A stretch of 64,000 nt of DNA from Limnobaculum allomyrinae (lineage in GTDB: Bacteria > Pseudomonadota > Gammaproteobacteria > Enterobacterales > Enterobacteriaceae). The stretch is taken from positions 133,971 through 197,970 of the forward strand of contig NZ_JADRCR010000005.1 of assembly GCF_016649425.1 (NCBI RefSeq), in the 5' to 3' direction. The position numbers and the translations under genes are program-made. Of the stretch, positions 29,253 through 39,648 are shown one piece after another. The notes under the pieces were generated by a model. The model was given only the letters and a program-made list of their open reading frames with translations, did not search any database and had not been told where the DNA came from. How positions within the stretch are numbered: the stretch's first letter is position 1; every line of letters begins with the position of its first letter.

Positions 29253-30140
29253 ATGAAGCCTATTTTGCGCTGGTGCTACATTGTTGCAACAGCCATTCTG
29301 TTAACAGGATGTAGCAGCCTTGAAGGGCGTAAATATGGCGTTTTGGCAATTCCATTGCAGCCAACGCTGCAACAGGAAGTGATGCTGGCACGCATGGAAC
29401 AAATCCTTGCAAGTCAGGTCTTATCAGGTGATGAAAGAGCGCAGCTATTGTATGAACGTGGCGTACTGTTCGACAGTCTTGGACTGCGGGCATTAGCACG
29501 TAATGACTTTTCGCAAGCGTTAATGATTCGTCCTGATATTCCAGAGGCATTCAATTACTTAGGAATATATCTGACGCAGGGCGGCAACTTTGATGCTGCT
29601 TATGATGCGTTTGATTCTGTATTAGAGCTTGATCCAACTTATAACTACGCGCGTTTAAACCGAGGGATTGCCTTGTATTATGGCGGTCGCTACATTTTAG
29701 CGCAGGATGATCTGCTGGCGTTTTATCATGACGACCCTAACGATCCTTTCCGGTCTCTGTGGCTGTATTTAGCTGAAAAAGAGATTGATTCAGGCAAAGC
29801 AAAAAAGGCTCTTAAAGAGCGTTATGCTAAGGCTGAACGAGGAGAGTGGGGCTGGAATATTGTGGAGTTCTACCTGGGTAACATCAGCGAAAAAACGCTG
29901 GTTAGCCGCTTACAGGCAGAAGCAACGGATAACACTTCGCTCGCTGAGCATCTCAGTGAAACTGACTTCTATTTAGGTAAACACTACCTGAGTCTGGGGG
30001 ACAAGAACACCGCCGTGGCGTTGTTCAAACTGACGGTTGCCAACAATGTACATAACTTTGTTGAGCACCGCTATGCACTGTTGGAATTAGCCTTGTTCGG
30101 GCTAGAGCAAGACGACCTATCAGAATCGGATAAAAAATAG
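29253..30140 (+). CDS. nlpI: NlpI outer-membrane TPR lipoprotein
   Basis: From ATG 29253 (GGGAG upstream) the product is 295 residues, one more than E. coli NlpI. It starts with a lipoprotein signal peptide ending in the lipobox LLTGC, followed by TPR repeats ([57 protein letters not shown]). NlpI is an adaptor that brings peptidoglycan hydrolases and the protease Prc together at the outer membrane. An upstream start at 29208 would put a non-signal stretch in front of the lipoprotein signal and was rejected. Confidence 0.96.
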   Translation: MKPILRWCYIVATAILLTGCSSLEGRKYGVLAIPLQPTLQQEVMLARMEQILASQVLSGDERAQLLYERGVLFDSLGLRALARNDFSQALMIRPDIPEAFNYLGIYLTQGGNFDAAYDAFDSVLELDPTYNYARLNRGIALYYGGRYILAQDDLLAFYHDDPNDPFRSLWLYLAEKEIDSGKAKKALKERYAKAERGEWGWNIVEFYLGNISEKTLVSRLQAEATDNTSLAEHLSETDFYLGKHYLSLGDKNTAVALFKLTVANNVHNFVEHRYALLELALFGLEQDDLSESDKK

Positions 30141-30157
30141 ACTGACGATTAAGTCAA

Positions 30158-30198
30158 AGCGGCCTTGCGTGTCTTAATGACAAACGAGGGCGGTTTTT
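30158..30198 (+). terminator. Probable nlpI terminator
   Basis: An imperfect stem (GCGGCCTTGCGTGTC with GACAAACGAGGGCGG) is followed by TTTTTCTG, 18 bp after the nlpI stop. Internal mismatches make it weaker than the other terminators in the window. Confidence 0.5.
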
Positions 30199-30241
30199 CT
30201 GTTCGTTTTTTAATCTAATTTGAGCTGGTTCACACTTTTAA

Positions 30242-30319
30242 ATGAAAATGACTGAGTATTTTCTCAATAAGGTATGTAGACTGGCCGCCATTTTTAGTGA
30301 GGCACGTGTACATGTCTGA
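30242..30319 (+). CDS. yrbN: YrbN, tiny protein overlapping deaD
   Basis: A 25-codon frame, [21 protein letters not shown] and four more residues, ends eight bases inside deaD (ATGTCTGA). Position, size, the CRLAAI core and the overlap with the deaD start match the small gene yrbN annotated between nlpI and deaD in E. coli. The overlap suggests that ribosomes finishing yrbN reinitiate at deaD, so it may work as a translated leader for the helicase rather than as a protein. No clear Shine-Dalgarno sequence precedes it; the second Met at codon 3 is an alternative start. Confidence 0.75.
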   Translation: MKMTEYFLNKVCRLAAIFSEARVHV

Positions 30320-32225
30320 GATAGAAACCTCTTTTGCTGATTTAGGCTTATCAGCACCTTTATTAAAAGCATTGACCGATATGGGATATGAAAAACCATC
30401 CCCGATTCAGTCGGCTTGTATTCCACACCTACTGGAAGGTCGCGATGTATTGGGCATGGCGCAAACCGGTAGCGGTAAAACAGCGGCATTCGCATTGCCG
30501 TTTCTTAACAATATTCAAGCTGATATGGCCTGTCCGCAGGTTCTGGTATTGGCTCCAACCCGCGAATTAGCGGTTCAGGTAGCGGAAGCTTGTACTGAAT
30601 ATGCTAAAAATATGTCGGGTGTTCGCGTTGTTGCTCTGTACGGCGGTCAGCGCTATGACGTGCAGCTGCGCGCTTTACGTCAGGGCCCACAAATTGTAGT
30701 GGGAACCCCTGGTCGTCTGTTAGACCACCTGAAACGTGGTACTTTAGATTTATCTAAGCTGAAAGGTTTAGTGCTGGATGAAGCTGACGAAATGTTACGT
30801 ATGGGCTTCATCGAAGACGTTGAAACCATCATGGCGCAGATCCCGGCTGAACATCAGACCGCACTGTTCTCTGCAACGATGCCGGAAGCGATTCGTCGTA
30901 TTACCCGTCGTTTCATGAAGGATCCACAAGAAGTTCGCATTCAGTCCAGCGTAGTGAATACACCAGATATCAGCCAGAGTTACTGGACGGTATACGGTAT
31001 GCGTAAGAATGAAGCGCTGGTTCGTTTCCTTGAAGCGGAAGATTTTGATGCGGCGATTATTTTCGTTCGTACCAAAAATGCCACGCTGGAAGTTGCTGAA
31101 GCGTTAGAGCGTAGTGGCTATAACAGCGCCGCGTTAAATGGTGATATGAACCAGGCTCTGCGTGAACAAACACTGGAGCGCCTGAAGAATGGCCGTCTGG
31201 ATATTCTGATTGCGACTGACGTTGCTGCTCGTGGTCTGGACGTTGAGCGTATCAGCCTGGTAGTAAACTATGATATCCCGATGGATTCAGAGTCCTATGT
31301 TCACCGTATCGGTCGTACCGGTCGTGCTGGTCGTGCTGGTCGTGCATTACTGTTCGTTGAGAACCGTGAACGTCGTTTACTGCGCAACATTGAACGTACG
31401 ATGAAAATTACCATTCCTGAAGTTGATTTACCTTCAGGTGACTTGCTAAGTAAGCGTCGTTTAGAGAAGTTTGCTACACGCGTTAGTCAGCAACTGGAAA
31501 GTAGCGATCTGGATCAATACCGTGCGCTGTTGGCTAAATTACAGCCAGCGGAAGAGCAGGATATTGAAACACTGGCCGCTGCACTGTTGAAGATGGCTCA
31601 GGGCGAACGTCCATTAATTTTGCCACCGGATGCGCCAGTTGACCGTCGTCCTCGTCGTGAAATGCGCGATCGTGACGATCGTGGCAGTAACGATCGTTTT
31701 GGTCGTCGTGAACGTGATAGCAGTAACAGCCGTGAAGCTCCACCACGTCGCGAACGTCGTGATGTGGGTGAAATGGAGATGTACCGTATTGAGGTGGGTC
31801 GTGATGATGGTGTTGAAGTCCGTCATATCGTTGGGGCTATTGCCAACGAAGGGGATATCAGCAGCCGTTACATTGGTAACATCAAACTGTACGCCACTCA
31901 TTCAACGATCGAGTTGCCAAAAGGTATGCCTGGAGAGCTGTTACAGCACTTCACCAAGACTCGCGTACTGAATAAACCATTGAATATGCAACTGATGGGT
32001 GATGCACCTGCCAGTGAACCTCGTCGTGGTGGCGGTGGTCGTCGTGATGGTGCCCCGGCAGCAGGTGGTGAGCGTCGTCCTTTTAATGGTGAACGTCGTT
32101 CTTCCGGCAACGGTGGCGCAGGCCGGGGTCGTGATGGTCAATCCCGTGGCCCACGTCGTGAAGCTGGTAGCCGTGAAGGTGGTAACAGTGCCCCACGTCG
32201 TCGTTCATATTCTGGTAATGAATAA
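30312..32225 (+). CDS. deaD: DeaD/CsdA cold-shock DEAD-box RNA helicase
   Basis: The 637-residue helicase has the full DEAD-box motif set: the Q motif region [54 protein letters not shown] and [12 protein letters not shown] DbpA-like RNA-binding domain ([19 protein letters not shown]) and a long Arg/Gly-rich tail follow. It unwinds structured RNA, acting in 50S assembly and cold-adapted degradosomes. The ATG at 30312 overlaps yrbN by eight bases; a start at 30297 is in frame but unconserved. A strong terminator follows at 32281. Confidence 0.96.
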   Translation: MSEIETSFADLGLSAPLLKALTDMGYEKPSPIQSACIPHLLEGRDVLGMAQTGSGKTAAFALPFLNNIQADMACPQVLVLAPTRELAVQVAEACTEYAKNMSGVRVVALYGGQRYDVQLRALRQGPQIVVGTPGRLLDHLKRGTLDLSKLKGLVLDEADEMLRMGFIEDVETIMAQIPAEHQTALFSATMPEAIRRITRRFMKDPQEVRIQSSVVNTPDISQSYWTVYGMRKNEALVRFLEAEDFDAAIIFVRTKNATLEVAEALERSGYNSAALNGDMNQALREQTLERLKNGRLDILIATDVAARGLDVERISLVVNYDIPMDSESYVHRIGRTGRAGRAGRALLFVENRERRLLRNIERTMKITIPEVDLPSGDLLSKRRLEKFATRVSQQLESSDLDQYRALLAKLQPAEEQDIETLAAALLKMAQGERPLILPPDAPVDRRPRREMRDRDDRGSNDRFGRRERDSSNSREAPPRRERRDVGEMEMYRIEVGRDDGVEVRHIVGAIANEGDISSRYIGNIKLYATHSTIELPKGMPGELLQHFTKTRVLNKPLNMQLMGDAPASEPRRGGGGRRDGAPAAGGERRPFNGERRSSGNGGAGRGRDGQSRGPRREAGSREGGNSAPRRRSYSGNE

Positions 32226-32280
32226 GATGTAAAAATACATGGGTAAAGGTTTGTAAGCCTTGATTCATTAAAGATTACAT

Positions 32281-32320
32281 AAAAAGCACCTGTGAGTACT
32301 CTCATCAGGTGCTTTTTTTT
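32281..32320 (+). terminator. deaD terminator
   Basis: AAAAAGCACCTG pairs with CAGGTGCTTTTT around a 13-base loop, followed by further T residues. It is a strong Rho-independent terminator 56 bp after deaD. Confidence 0.9.
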
Positions 32321-32456
32321 ATTATGCTATTATATAAATAGGAGTATTCACCTATTGTCATTATTAATGGATTTAATCTGATATTAAACCGACTCCTGCA
32401 TATAATGAGGTGAAAGGTTTTATTTAATTTGTTTTTAATTTACGGATAATTACCAC

Positions 32457-33215
32457 ATGAACACAGAAAAAAACGTTTTACCTATTCCGGCATTACCTAT
32501 TATTCAAAGTACTGTATTAGCTTCAGCCCCGACTTTTGGTGGTGGCCGTCATGATGGGCATATGAATGTATTATGTGCATTAGTTCGCGGCGAAAAAACA
32601 GCTGAAGAAGCAGCAAACTATTTAAAAGAAAATGTCATTGATACCTCTAATGATAAAGCATTTTCACTATTTGTCGGTGAGCGTCGCCCTGAGCAAGATG
32701 CAGCATGTGCTGCGTATATTGCTTCAACAGTTTTAATTCCACCTAATTTTGGTGAGTTTTTGGAGCCTGCGGCAGATAAATCTGATGATAATAAAGATGG
32801 TAAGCAAGAGTTCTCGATTAATCAGGAACGTTTGAATGCCTCATTAACGACTAAGCTGGCGGTTGCATTAGCCAACGTAGATGTGTTTGCTTTGATTGCC
32901 CGGATTTTACCAGAGAATCTAACGGTTGAAGCTTACCGCACTGAAATCACTCGTCTGTTTGGTTTATTAGCGCCAGTATATATGGAGCGAGTTCAGGCCT
33001 ATTTCCATAATGGATTAAATTTCAATCTGTTACAAATGCAGAACAATCAATTTACTTTCACCAGTTCAAACGGTTATGTATTTAACTATGATATTAATGG
33101 GTTGAGTCTGAGATTGGGTGGGATTAATTGGTATGGTAGCGGTCAGCTTATGGGGCAGGAACACTATCTGAATGTGGATTACTTCACGCCAAAAGTTGCT
33201 GAATTGCTGAAATAA
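32457..33215 (+). CDS. Unrecognised 252-residue protein
   Basis: I do not recognise this protein. It has no signal peptide and no membrane segment. Visible elements are an N-terminal FGGGRHDGHMNVL segment that could be a turn or metal-binding stretch, a helical part with KTAEEAANYLKE, an acidic Asp/Lys-rich linker (DKSDDNKDGKQ), a second helical domain (SLTTKLAVALANVDVFALIARIL) and a C-terminal beta-rich part with SSNGYVFNYDINGLSLRLGG. It is a single-gene transcription unit with its own terminator, in AT-rich DNA between deaD and yedE where E. coli has mtr. It reads like a cytosolic protein; normal codon use and the terminator suggest a real gene. Confidence 0.8.
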   Translation: MNTEKNVLPIPALPIIQSTVLASAPTFGGGRHDGHMNVLCALVRGEKTAEEAANYLKENVIDTSNDKAFSLFVGERRPEQDAACAAYIASTVLIPPNFGEFLEPAADKSDDNKDGKQEFSINQERLNASLTTKLAVALANVDVFALIARILPENLTVEAYRTEITRLFGLLAPVYMERVQAYFHNGLNFNLLQMQNNQFTFTSSNGYVFNYDINGLSLRLGGINWYGSGQLMGQEHYLNVDYFTPKVAELLK

Positions 33216-33234
33216 GGTTTACGGTGACAAGAGT

Positions 33235-33263
33235 AAAAAAACGGCCTCAGTGCCGTTTTTTTT
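33235..33263 (+). terminator. Terminator after the 252-residue protein gene
   Basis: AAAAACGGC pairs with GCCGTTTTT around a six-base loop, followed by further T. It lies about 20 bp after the stop codon. Confidence 0.88.
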
Positions 33264-33511
33264 ATGGACGTCAATTTTTCTGAATAACACAAAATTATCA
33301 CGGTTTTTTTACATGTTATTGGGTAAAATAGCGCGGCTCTGATGTTAACAGCTCAGTGCCTGTTCGTTACTTAATACTGCAATACATCAATTCTTATCTT
33401 GTTTGTCGCCCTCTGGCTGGCAAGTGCTGATACTGTTCCTGATTAAGATTGATTTATCACTATTGAGAACAATTATTTATTTAAAATAATTTTTTCAAGG
33501 ATAAGAAATCT

Positions 33512-34735
33512 ATGCGTTGGCAAGATTTTAAAACCCAGTATTTAATAAAATTCTGGGCACCTCTCCCTGCGGTTATTGCAGCAGGTATTCTTTCTACTTA
33601 TTATTTTGGCTTAACCGGCACATTTTGGGCGGTCACCGGCGAATTCACTCGCTGGGGTGGTCATATAGCCCAGCTATTCGGTGCCGATCCTCAACAGTGG
33701 GGTTATTTCAAGGTGATAGGTCTTGAAGGAACGCCACTGGATCGCATTGATGGCATGATGATTATTGGTATGTTTGGTGGCTGTATCGCTGCGGCGCTAT
33801 GGGCCAATAATATTAAACTGCGTTTACCACAGCATCGTATCCGTATTTTCCAGGCGGTACTGGGAGGCATTATTGCCGGTTTTGGTGCTCGTTTAGCGAT
33901 GGGCTGTAACCTGGCGGCTTTCTTTACCGGTATTCCTCAGTTTTCACTGCATGCCTGGTTCTTTGCGTTGGCTACGGCAGTGGGTTCTTATTTTGGCGCT
34001 CGTTTTACTCTGTTGCCAATATTTCGCATTCCGGTCAAATTGCAAAAGGTCAGTGCCGCATCACCATTGACTCAAAAACCTGTACAGGCTCGTCGTCGCT
34101 TTCGTATTGGTATGATTATCTTCCTGGTGATGGTTATCTGGGGAATGGTGGAGATTACCAGTAGTCCTAAGCTGGGAATTGCAATGCTGTTTGGCTTGGG
34201 GTTTGGTTTGTTGATTGAACGAGCCCAAATCTGCTTCACCTCGGCTTTTCGCGACCTGTGGATCACCGGACGTACCCATATGGCGAAAGCCATTATTATC
34301 GGTATGGCGGTGAGCGCAATTGGGATCTTCAGCTATGTTCAGATGGGGGCTCATCCAAAAATTATGTGGGCCGGGCCAAATGCAGTATTGGGTGGATTAC
34401 TGTTTGGTTTCGGTATTGTCTTAGCCGGTGGTTGTGAAACTGGCTGGATGTACCGTGCAGTTGAAGGGCAAGTTCACTATTGGTGGGTAGGCATCGGTAA
34501 CGTTATTGGTGCGACTATTCTGGCCTATTATTGGGATGATATAGCTCCCGCGCTGGCAACCAATTATGACAAGGTAAACCTGCTTGATACCTTTGGCCCT
34601 TATGGCGGCCTGTTAGTGACCTATATTCTGCTGGGTTTAGCCTTTGCAGCCATGTTGTGGTGGGAGAAGCACTTTTTTGCCAAAAAGAATGCCCAAAGCG
34701 CCATTTCTCTTAACACCAGTAAGGAACCCGCATGA
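33512..34735 (+). CDS. yedE: YedE, YeeE/YedE-family membrane transporter
   Basis: The 407-residue polytopic membrane protein closely follows E. coli YedE. It contains the Cys motifs GCNLAAFFTGIPQFS and GGCETGWMYR, which in the YeeE/YedE family line the path for thiosulfate or related sulfur/selenium compounds. About eleven to twelve hydrophobic segments are visible. The ATG has AAGGAT upstream. yedF overlaps its end by 4 bp. YedE is often described as a putative selenium or sulfur-compound transporter; the substrate is not settled. Confidence 0.94.
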   Translation: MRWQDFKTQYLIKFWAPLPAVIAAGILSTYYFGLTGTFWAVTGEFTRWGGHIAQLFGADPQQWGYFKVIGLEGTPLDRIDGMMIIGMFGGCIAAALWANNIKLRLPQHRIRIFQAVLGGIIAGFGARLAMGCNLAAFFTGIPQFSLHAWFFALATAVGSYFGARFTLLPIFRIPVKLQKVSAASPLTQKPVQARRRFRIGMIIFLVMVIWGMVEITSSPKLGIAMLFGLGFGLLIERAQICFTSAFRDLWITGRTHMAKAIIIGMAVSAIGIFSYVQMGAHPKIMWAGPNAVLGGLLFGFGIVLAGGCETGWMYRAVEGQVHYWWVGIGNVIGATILAYYWDDIAPALATNYDKVNLLDTFGPYGGLLVTYILLGLAFAAMLWWEKHFFAKKNAQSAISLNTSKEPA

Positions 34736-34977
34736 GTCAGGATAACCCAAATATAGTTCCGGATTACCGTTTAGATATGGTAGGTGAGCCTTGTCCCTAT
34801 CCTGCGGTAGCAACACTGGAAGCGATGCCTCAGTTGAAGTCAGGGGAAGTTCTGGAAGTGATCAGTGATTGCCCGCAATCCATTAATAATATCCCTCTTG
34901 ATGCCAAAAACCATGGCTATGAAGTGTTGGATATTCAGCAGGATGGGCCAACCATTCGTTATTTAATCAGAAAATAA
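34732..34977 (+). CDS. yedF: YedF, TusA-family sulfurtransferase-like protein
   Basis: An 81-residue TusA-like protein with the family CPxP motif (GEPCPYPAVATLEAM); the Cys is the presumed sulfur- or selenium-carrying residue. It overlaps yedE by four bases (ATGA), so the pair is translationally coupled and the protein probably receives the element imported by YedE. Length matches E. coli YedF (77) closely. Confidence 0.94.
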   Translation: MSQDNPNIVPDYRLDMVGEPCPYPAVATLEAMPQLKSGEVLEVISDCPQSINNIPLDAKNHGYEVLDIQQDGPTIRYLIRK

Positions 34978-34987
34978 CAGAAAATAG

Positions 34988-35018
34988 TGGGGCAATGGTG
35001 ATGGTTCACATTGCCCCA
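34988..35018. terminator. Hairpin between convergent yedF and dehydrogenase genes
   Basis: TGGGGCAATG pairs perfectly with CATTGCCCCA. The T-tract is poor (TTAATG), but the position just after yedF and before the converging gene fits a bidirectional terminator. Confidence 0.65.
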
Positions 35019-35032
35019 TTAATGCATCAGAC

Positions 35033-35989
35033 TTAATTCACCACGTTTTGTAGCTTACCGGCAATGAAATGCTTCAGATTGTTTACCGTAATTTCCATCA
35101 GACGCAGGCGAGCTTCTTTAGGTGCCCAGGCGATATGAGGAGTGATAATGCAGTTACGGGCATTGAGCAATGGATTCGTTTCTGACGGTGGCTCGGTGGA
35201 CAGTACATCCAACCCGGCACCAGCAACTTTTCCATTGTTCAACGCATCAGCCAGATCTTGTTCGACAATTAATCCACCACGCGAGGTGTTAATCAGCATT
35301 ACACCATTCTTCATTTTGGCGATATTGCTCTGATTAATCAGGCCGGTGTTTTGTTCAGTCAACGGGCAATGCAAACTAATCACATCCGACTCTGCCAACA
35401 GTTGGTCTAACATAACGACACGCAAATTAGGCTGCTCAATACTCTTTTTCTGGCTTGGGGTATACACCAGAATTTCCATACCCATGGCCAGAGCTATTTT
35501 GGCAAAGGCTGATCCAATCTGGCCATAGCCAATCAGACCTAACTTTTTCCCCATCAGTTCAATAAGCGGTGAATGCCAGTAGCAAAAATCGATACTTCTT
35601 GCCCAACCGCCGGAGCGCACATCACTGCTGTGCTCGCCTACGTGATGACAGAGTTCCATTAGTAAAGCAGTACTGAGCTGAGCGACAGCCATGGTACTGT
35701 AACTGGGTACATTGCATACCGGGATATCTCTCTGACGAGCCGCTTTAACATCAACAATGTTATAACCGGTGGCTAATACACCAATCATTTTAATTGAGCG
35801 ACATTGCTCAATGGTCTGCTGGCTAAGCGGCGTCTTATTGGTTAAGACAATGTCAGCATCTCCGATTCGTTCGACGATGAGTTCTGCCGGAGTGCGATCG
35901 TAAACGGTTAACTGACCCAATTGCTCAAGATCGGTCCAGGATATATCGCCCGGATTAAGGGTATGACCATCTAAGATAACTATTTTCAT
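35033..35989 (-). CDS. D-2-hydroxyacid dehydrogenase (glycerate/hydroxypyruvate-like)
   Basis: A 318-residue NAD(P)-dependent 2-hydroxyacid dehydrogenase. The Rossmann motif GLIGYGQIG is near residue 150. The catalytic triad signatures are seen as NTSRGG (Arg), DVLSTEPP (Glu) and ITPHIAWA (His). The YNIVDVKAA and NVPSYSTMAVAQ blocks are typical of the glycerate/hydroxypyruvate reductase branch (HprA-like). The substrate cannot be fixed from sequence. It is a separate minus-strand gene converging with yedF and lying upstream of neither yhbW nor yajR in an overlapping fashion, so co-transcription is unclear. Confidence 0.88.
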   Translation of the reverse strand: MKIVILDGHTLNPGDISWTDLEQLGQLTVYDRTPAELIVERIGDADIVLTNKTPLSQQTIEQCRSIKMIGVLATGYNIVDVKAARQRDIPVCNVPSYSTMAVAQLSTALLMELCHHVGEHSSDVRSGGWARSIDFCYWHSPLIELMGKKLGLIGYGQIGSAFAKIALAMGMEILVYTPSQKKSIEQPNLRVVMLDQLLAESDVISLHCPLTEQNTGLINQSNIAKMKNGVMLINTSRGGLIVEQDLADALNNGKVAGAGLDVLSTEPPSETNPLLNARNCIITPHIAWAPKEARLRLMEITVNNLKHFIAGKLQNVVN

Positions 35990-36067
35990 AATTCACCAGA
36001 ACGTCCATTAATGTAGAAAGTGATAATAATGTTTGCTCCTATCGCTGATTATTGACATTTTTAAAGG

Positions 36068-37078
36068 TTATTTAGCTAAATCAGCAGAAATTTCCGCAAT
36101 CAGTTCAAAAGAACGCATACGAGCAGGATGATCGAATATCTGTCCGTTAATCATAATCTCATCTGCACCGGTCTCTTTCAGTAAATTTTGCAATCCGGTA
36201 CGTACACCATTTTTATCACCGATAATTGACAGGCTCAACGTATGGTTAGCGCTATAAAGCTCATGTTTGGCCACCACAGAATTAATGTCTTCTACCGGAT
36301 GAGGTAGTGGGCCCGGCGTTCCACGCAACATGTTGACAAAGTGCTGTTGTAAAGAGGTAAACATATACTCTGCTTCAGCACTGGTATCAGCGGCAATGGC
36401 ATTAACACAGACCATAGCATAAGGTTTTTTCAAGTCGGCGGATGGTTTGAACTCACGGCGATATAATTCAAGCGCCTGTAGCATCATATCGGGCGCAAAG
36501 TGGGAAGCGAAAGCGTAAGGTAGTCCCAGACGCGCAGCCAGTTGAGCGCCGTACAGGCTTGAACCTAATAGCCAGACGGGAACGCGTAATCCCTGACCCG
36601 GAATTGCCTTTATGGTCTGGGTAGGTTTTTCATCATCAAAATAACCGGTCAGCTCGGCAATATTGGCCGGAAAATTCTCTGAAGCGTCATGGTCATTACG
36701 ACGCAGAGCTTGTGCCGTTTCCTGATTGGTACCCGGTGCACGCCCTAAACCTAAATCGATACGATTAGGATAGAGAGATGCCAGTGTGCCAAACTGCTCG
36801 GCAATCACCAACGGTGAATGGTTAGGCAACATCACACCCCCGGCACCGACACGAATGGTTGACGTCGCTCCGGCAATATAACCGACCAGTACGGAAGTCG
36901 CGGAACTGGCGATACCCGCCATGTTATGGTGTTCGGCCATCCAGTAGCGATGATAACCAAGACGTTCTGCCAGAATGGCCAGCTCTTTTGAGCGAGTGAA
37001 TGCCTGAGGAATAGTGCCACCCTGAACAATGGGGGAAAGGTCAAGCACTGAAAGTGGTACGCTGGAAGAATTAGACAT
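36068..37078 (-). CDS. yhbW: YhbW, luciferase-like (LLM) flavin oxidoreductase
   Basis: A 336-residue bacterial-luciferase-like monooxygenase family member collinear with E. coli YhbW (335). Motifs include [10 protein letters not shown] at the start, [52 protein letters not shown] and VNGQIFDH at the end. It is expected to use reduced flavin; the substrate is unknown. In E. coli it lies between deaD/mtr and ubiV, so it marks the ancestral gene order inside this expanded interval. It is 48 bp downstream of yajR on the same strand. Confidence 0.93.
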   Translation of the reverse strand: MSNSSSVPLSVLDLSPIVQGGTIPQAFTRSKELAILAERLGYHRYWMAEHHNMAGIASSATSVLVGYIAGATSTIRVGAGGVMLPNHSPLVIAEQFGTLASLYPNRIDLGLGRAPGTNQETAQALRRNDHDASENFPANIAELTGYFDDEKPTQTIKAIPGQGLRVPVWLLGSSLYGAQLAARLGLPYAFASHFAPDMMLQALELYRREFKPSADLKKPYAMVCVNAIAADTSAEAEYMFTSLQQHFVNMLRGTPGPLPHPVEDINSVVAKHELYSANHTLSLSIIGDKNGVRTGLQNLLKETGADEIMINGQIFDHPARMRSFELIAEISADLAK

Positions 37079-37126
37079 GCTGGTAATCTCCGTTATCGCT
37101 ATTATTTAATAGATTATCCCCCCGGA

Positions 37127-38506
37127 TTACGCCGGTTGAGAGTGATACGAACTGATTAACTGTTCCAATTTGGCTCGATTAGTTTTACCCGAATCGATTT
37201 TTACGTAAGCGGACTGTTCTTCCGGCACAATAACGACGTCATTTACACCGGCAACCATTTTCAGGTAGCTTTCTAACAGACCGTCTTGCAACGCTGTTTC
37301 TGATAATTCAATGCGTAGGCTGCTGACATAAGGTGGTTGCTTCATTGTGGCGCTGAGCATTAACCACAAGGTACAGAGCACAACGCAGCCAATAAATACT
37401 GCATTTGTCCCGTTAAGGCCAAATAACCATCCACCCAAACTTCCGCCGATAGCCACACCAATAAATTGGCTGGTCGAATAGACACCCATCGCTGTACCTT
37501 TATAACCTGCAGGTGCTTCTTTACTTATCAGCGAAGGTAAGATGGCTTCCATGATATTGAAAGCGATAAAAAATAGCTGAACACCGACAAAAATAGTCCA
37601 CAGGTGCTGCCCGCTGGAAAAAAGTATAGACTCTGAAATAAGAAGCAGTGCGACACAGGTTAAAAATACTTGCTTCATTTTGCGTTTTTTTTCCGCAATT
37701 ATGATGAAGGGCACAACTGCAACAAAAGAAACCAACATCGTGACCAGATAAACCTTCCAGTGATCCGCAGGCATAAAACCGGCATTTTCCATCGCCACCG
37801 GCAGAGCAAGGAAGGTTGCCATCAGTAACGTATGCAGGCAGAGAATGCCGATATTCAGTTTTAACAAACGTTCGTTTCTGAGGACTTTACTAAAACTGCC
37901 TTTTACCATACCGGATTCCCGGTTTAATACGTGGCCGGAAGGGGTAGGTATCAGCGTTAGTGTTAACACTATTCCTACCATTGCCAGTACGGCGATGCCC
38001 CAGAACAGCGCATTAAGGCCAAAAGCGTGGGTCACAATAGGCCCAAGTACCATCGCAATAGCAAAAGTAATACCAAAGCTGACGCCAATAAACGCCATGG
38101 CTTTAGTACGGTTTTGTTCCCGGGTCAGGTCTGAAAGCAGAGCCATAACCGCGGCAGCAATGGCGCCAGAACCCTGCAGTGCGCGTCCCAGAATCACGCC
38201 CCATATGGAATCACTTAAAGCCGCAATCATGCTGCCGATAGCGAAAATGAACAGTCCGCCAACGATGAGCGGTTTACGACCAACCCGATCGGAAATCAGA
38301 CCAAAAGGGATCTGGAAAATTGCCTGTGTCAGGCCGTAGATGCCAATGGCAAGGCCAATTAGCGGTTTGGTAGCTCCGGCCAGTGCCATACCATGAGTAG
38401 TAAGAACTGGTAGCACCATAAACATTCCCAGCATACGCAGGGAGAAAACTAACCCCAAGCCAAAGGTTGCCCGGCGTTCTCCCGGACTCATTGCATAATC
38501 GTTCAT
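37127..38506 (-). CDS. yajR: YajR, MFS transporter with C-terminal YAM domain
   Basis: A 459-residue major-facilitator protein matching E. coli YajR (454). It starts MNDYAMSPGERRATFGLG, has twelve membrane segments with the motif A sequence GLISDRVGRKP after TM2, and ends in a cytosolic ferredoxin-like YAM domain (VPEEQSAYVKIDSGKTNRAKLEQ). The substrate is unknown. As in E. coli it follows cyoE on the same strand, here after 237 bp. YajR sequence motif GSGAIAAAVMALLSDLTRE is fully conserved. Confidence 0.95.
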   Translation of the reverse strand: MNDYAMSPGERRATFGLGLVFSLRMLGMFMVLPVLTTHGMALAGATKPLIGLAIGIYGLTQAIFQIPFGLISDRVGRKPLIVGGLFIFAIGSMIAALSDSIWGVILGRALQGSGAIAAAVMALLSDLTREQNRTKAMAFIGVSFGITFAIAMVLGPIVTHAFGLNALFWGIAVLAMVGIVLTLTLIPTPSGHVLNRESGMVKGSFSKVLRNERLLKLNIGILCLHTLLMATFLALPVAMENAGFMPADHWKVYLVTMLVSFVAVVPFIIIAEKKRKMKQVFLTCVALLLISESILFSSGQHLWTIFVGVQLFFIAFNIMEAILPSLISKEAPAGYKGTAMGVYSTSQFIGVAIGGSLGGWLFGLNGTNAVFIGCVVLCTLWLMLSATMKQPPYVSSLRIELSETALQDGLLESYLKMVAGVNDVVIVPEEQSAYVKIDSGKTNRAKLEQLISSYHSQPA

Positions 38507-38743
38507 ATCACCTCAAATCACTTCGCGTCCATTGTCGGAATTGTCCAACTGAAAACGAACGGCCTGTTGTTATTTTTATTCTGTCACAGGTTAATTAAAC
38601 CACTGGATTATAGCGTTGGATAGAATAGTAGTAAGCCGGGTGAATTGCTTTATATTTCTGATAAAGATTGAGATAACGACAAGATTTAGGGTGGAGTAGC
38701 GACAGCGCACTCAGTCGAGCGGCTGCCGCCATGTTACAGATAG

Positions 38744-39637
38744 TTATGGCCAGACGAAGGTAAGCAGAGACTCAGGTGCTGCCACCTGAGAGTAATCTAC
38801 CGACATCATGATGCTTAGTGTGGTGATAGCCACAATGGAGAAGATAAACAGCTTTCTTGCCCAAATTTTGTTATCTGTCGTTTTATAGCCGGTTAACGCC
38901 ATAATCAGCCAACCAAAGCCTACCACTGCCGCAACAAACAAATAGCTATAGCCCGCATAGCCACTGATAGTTAACATCAGGGTTGCCACAATAAAGCCGA
39001 TGATATACAGCGTAATGTGGTTCTTGGTTACGGAAATCCCGCGCTTTACCGGTAAAACCGGAATCGACGCCGCCAGATAATCTTTATAGCGGAAAATAGC
39101 GATAGCGTATGAATGAGGCATTTGCCACAGGCTGAAAATCACCAACAGAATTAATGCCCCGGTATCAAACTGATTGCTTACCGCACAGTAACCGATAACC
39201 GGTGGAGCGGCACCAGACAGACTTCCGACCAGAGTACCGTAAACGGATTTACGTTTCAGATACAGACTGTATAGCCCCACATAAACCACGAACCCTAACA
39301 GAGCAAACTCTACCGCCAGTAAATTAGTATAGGTATAGAGTAAGGCAAAGCCGGCAATTCCCAACAAACAAGCGTAGAGAATAGTGATGGCAGGGGAGAT
39401 TAATCCCTGAACCAGAACGCGGTTCTTGGTTCTTTCCATCAGGCAATCAATATCCCGGTCAATATAGTTATTAAACACACAGCCGGATGCCACCACCAGA
39501 GAGACTCCGATAATAGTGGCAAACAGCAGGGAGAAATCCACACTGCCCTGAGAGGCAAGCAGGAATCCTCCAATGACTGAAATCATATTGCCAAAAATGA
39601 TTCCCGGTTTGGTGACTAACAGATATTTCTTAATCAT
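38744..39637 (-). CDS. cyoE: CyoE, protoheme IX farnesyltransferase (heme O synthase)
   Basis: A 297-residue UbiA-type polytopic prenyltransferase that converts heme B to heme O for cytochrome bo3. The Asp-rich prenyl-diphosphate motif [18 protein letters not shown] and the second motif region [15 protein letters not shown] are present, with about nine membrane segments. It is the last gene of cyoABCDE, 11 bp after cyoD. Confidence 0.96.
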   Translation of the reverse strand: MIKKYLLVTKPGIIFGNMISVIGGFLLASQGSVDFSLLFATIIGVSLVVASGCVFNNYIDRDIDCLMERTKNRVLVQGLISPAITILYACLLGIAGFALLYTYTNLLAVEFALLGFVVYVGLYSLYLKRKSVYGTLVGSLSGAAPPVIGYCAVSNQFDTGALILLVIFSLWQMPHSYAIAIFRYKDYLAASIPVLPVKRGISVTKNHITLYIIGFIVATLMLTISGYAGYSYLFVAAVVGFGWLIMALTGYKTTDNKIWARKLFIFSIVAITTLSIMMSVDYSQVAAPESLLTFVWP

Positions 39638-39648
39638 CTGAGTAGCTC

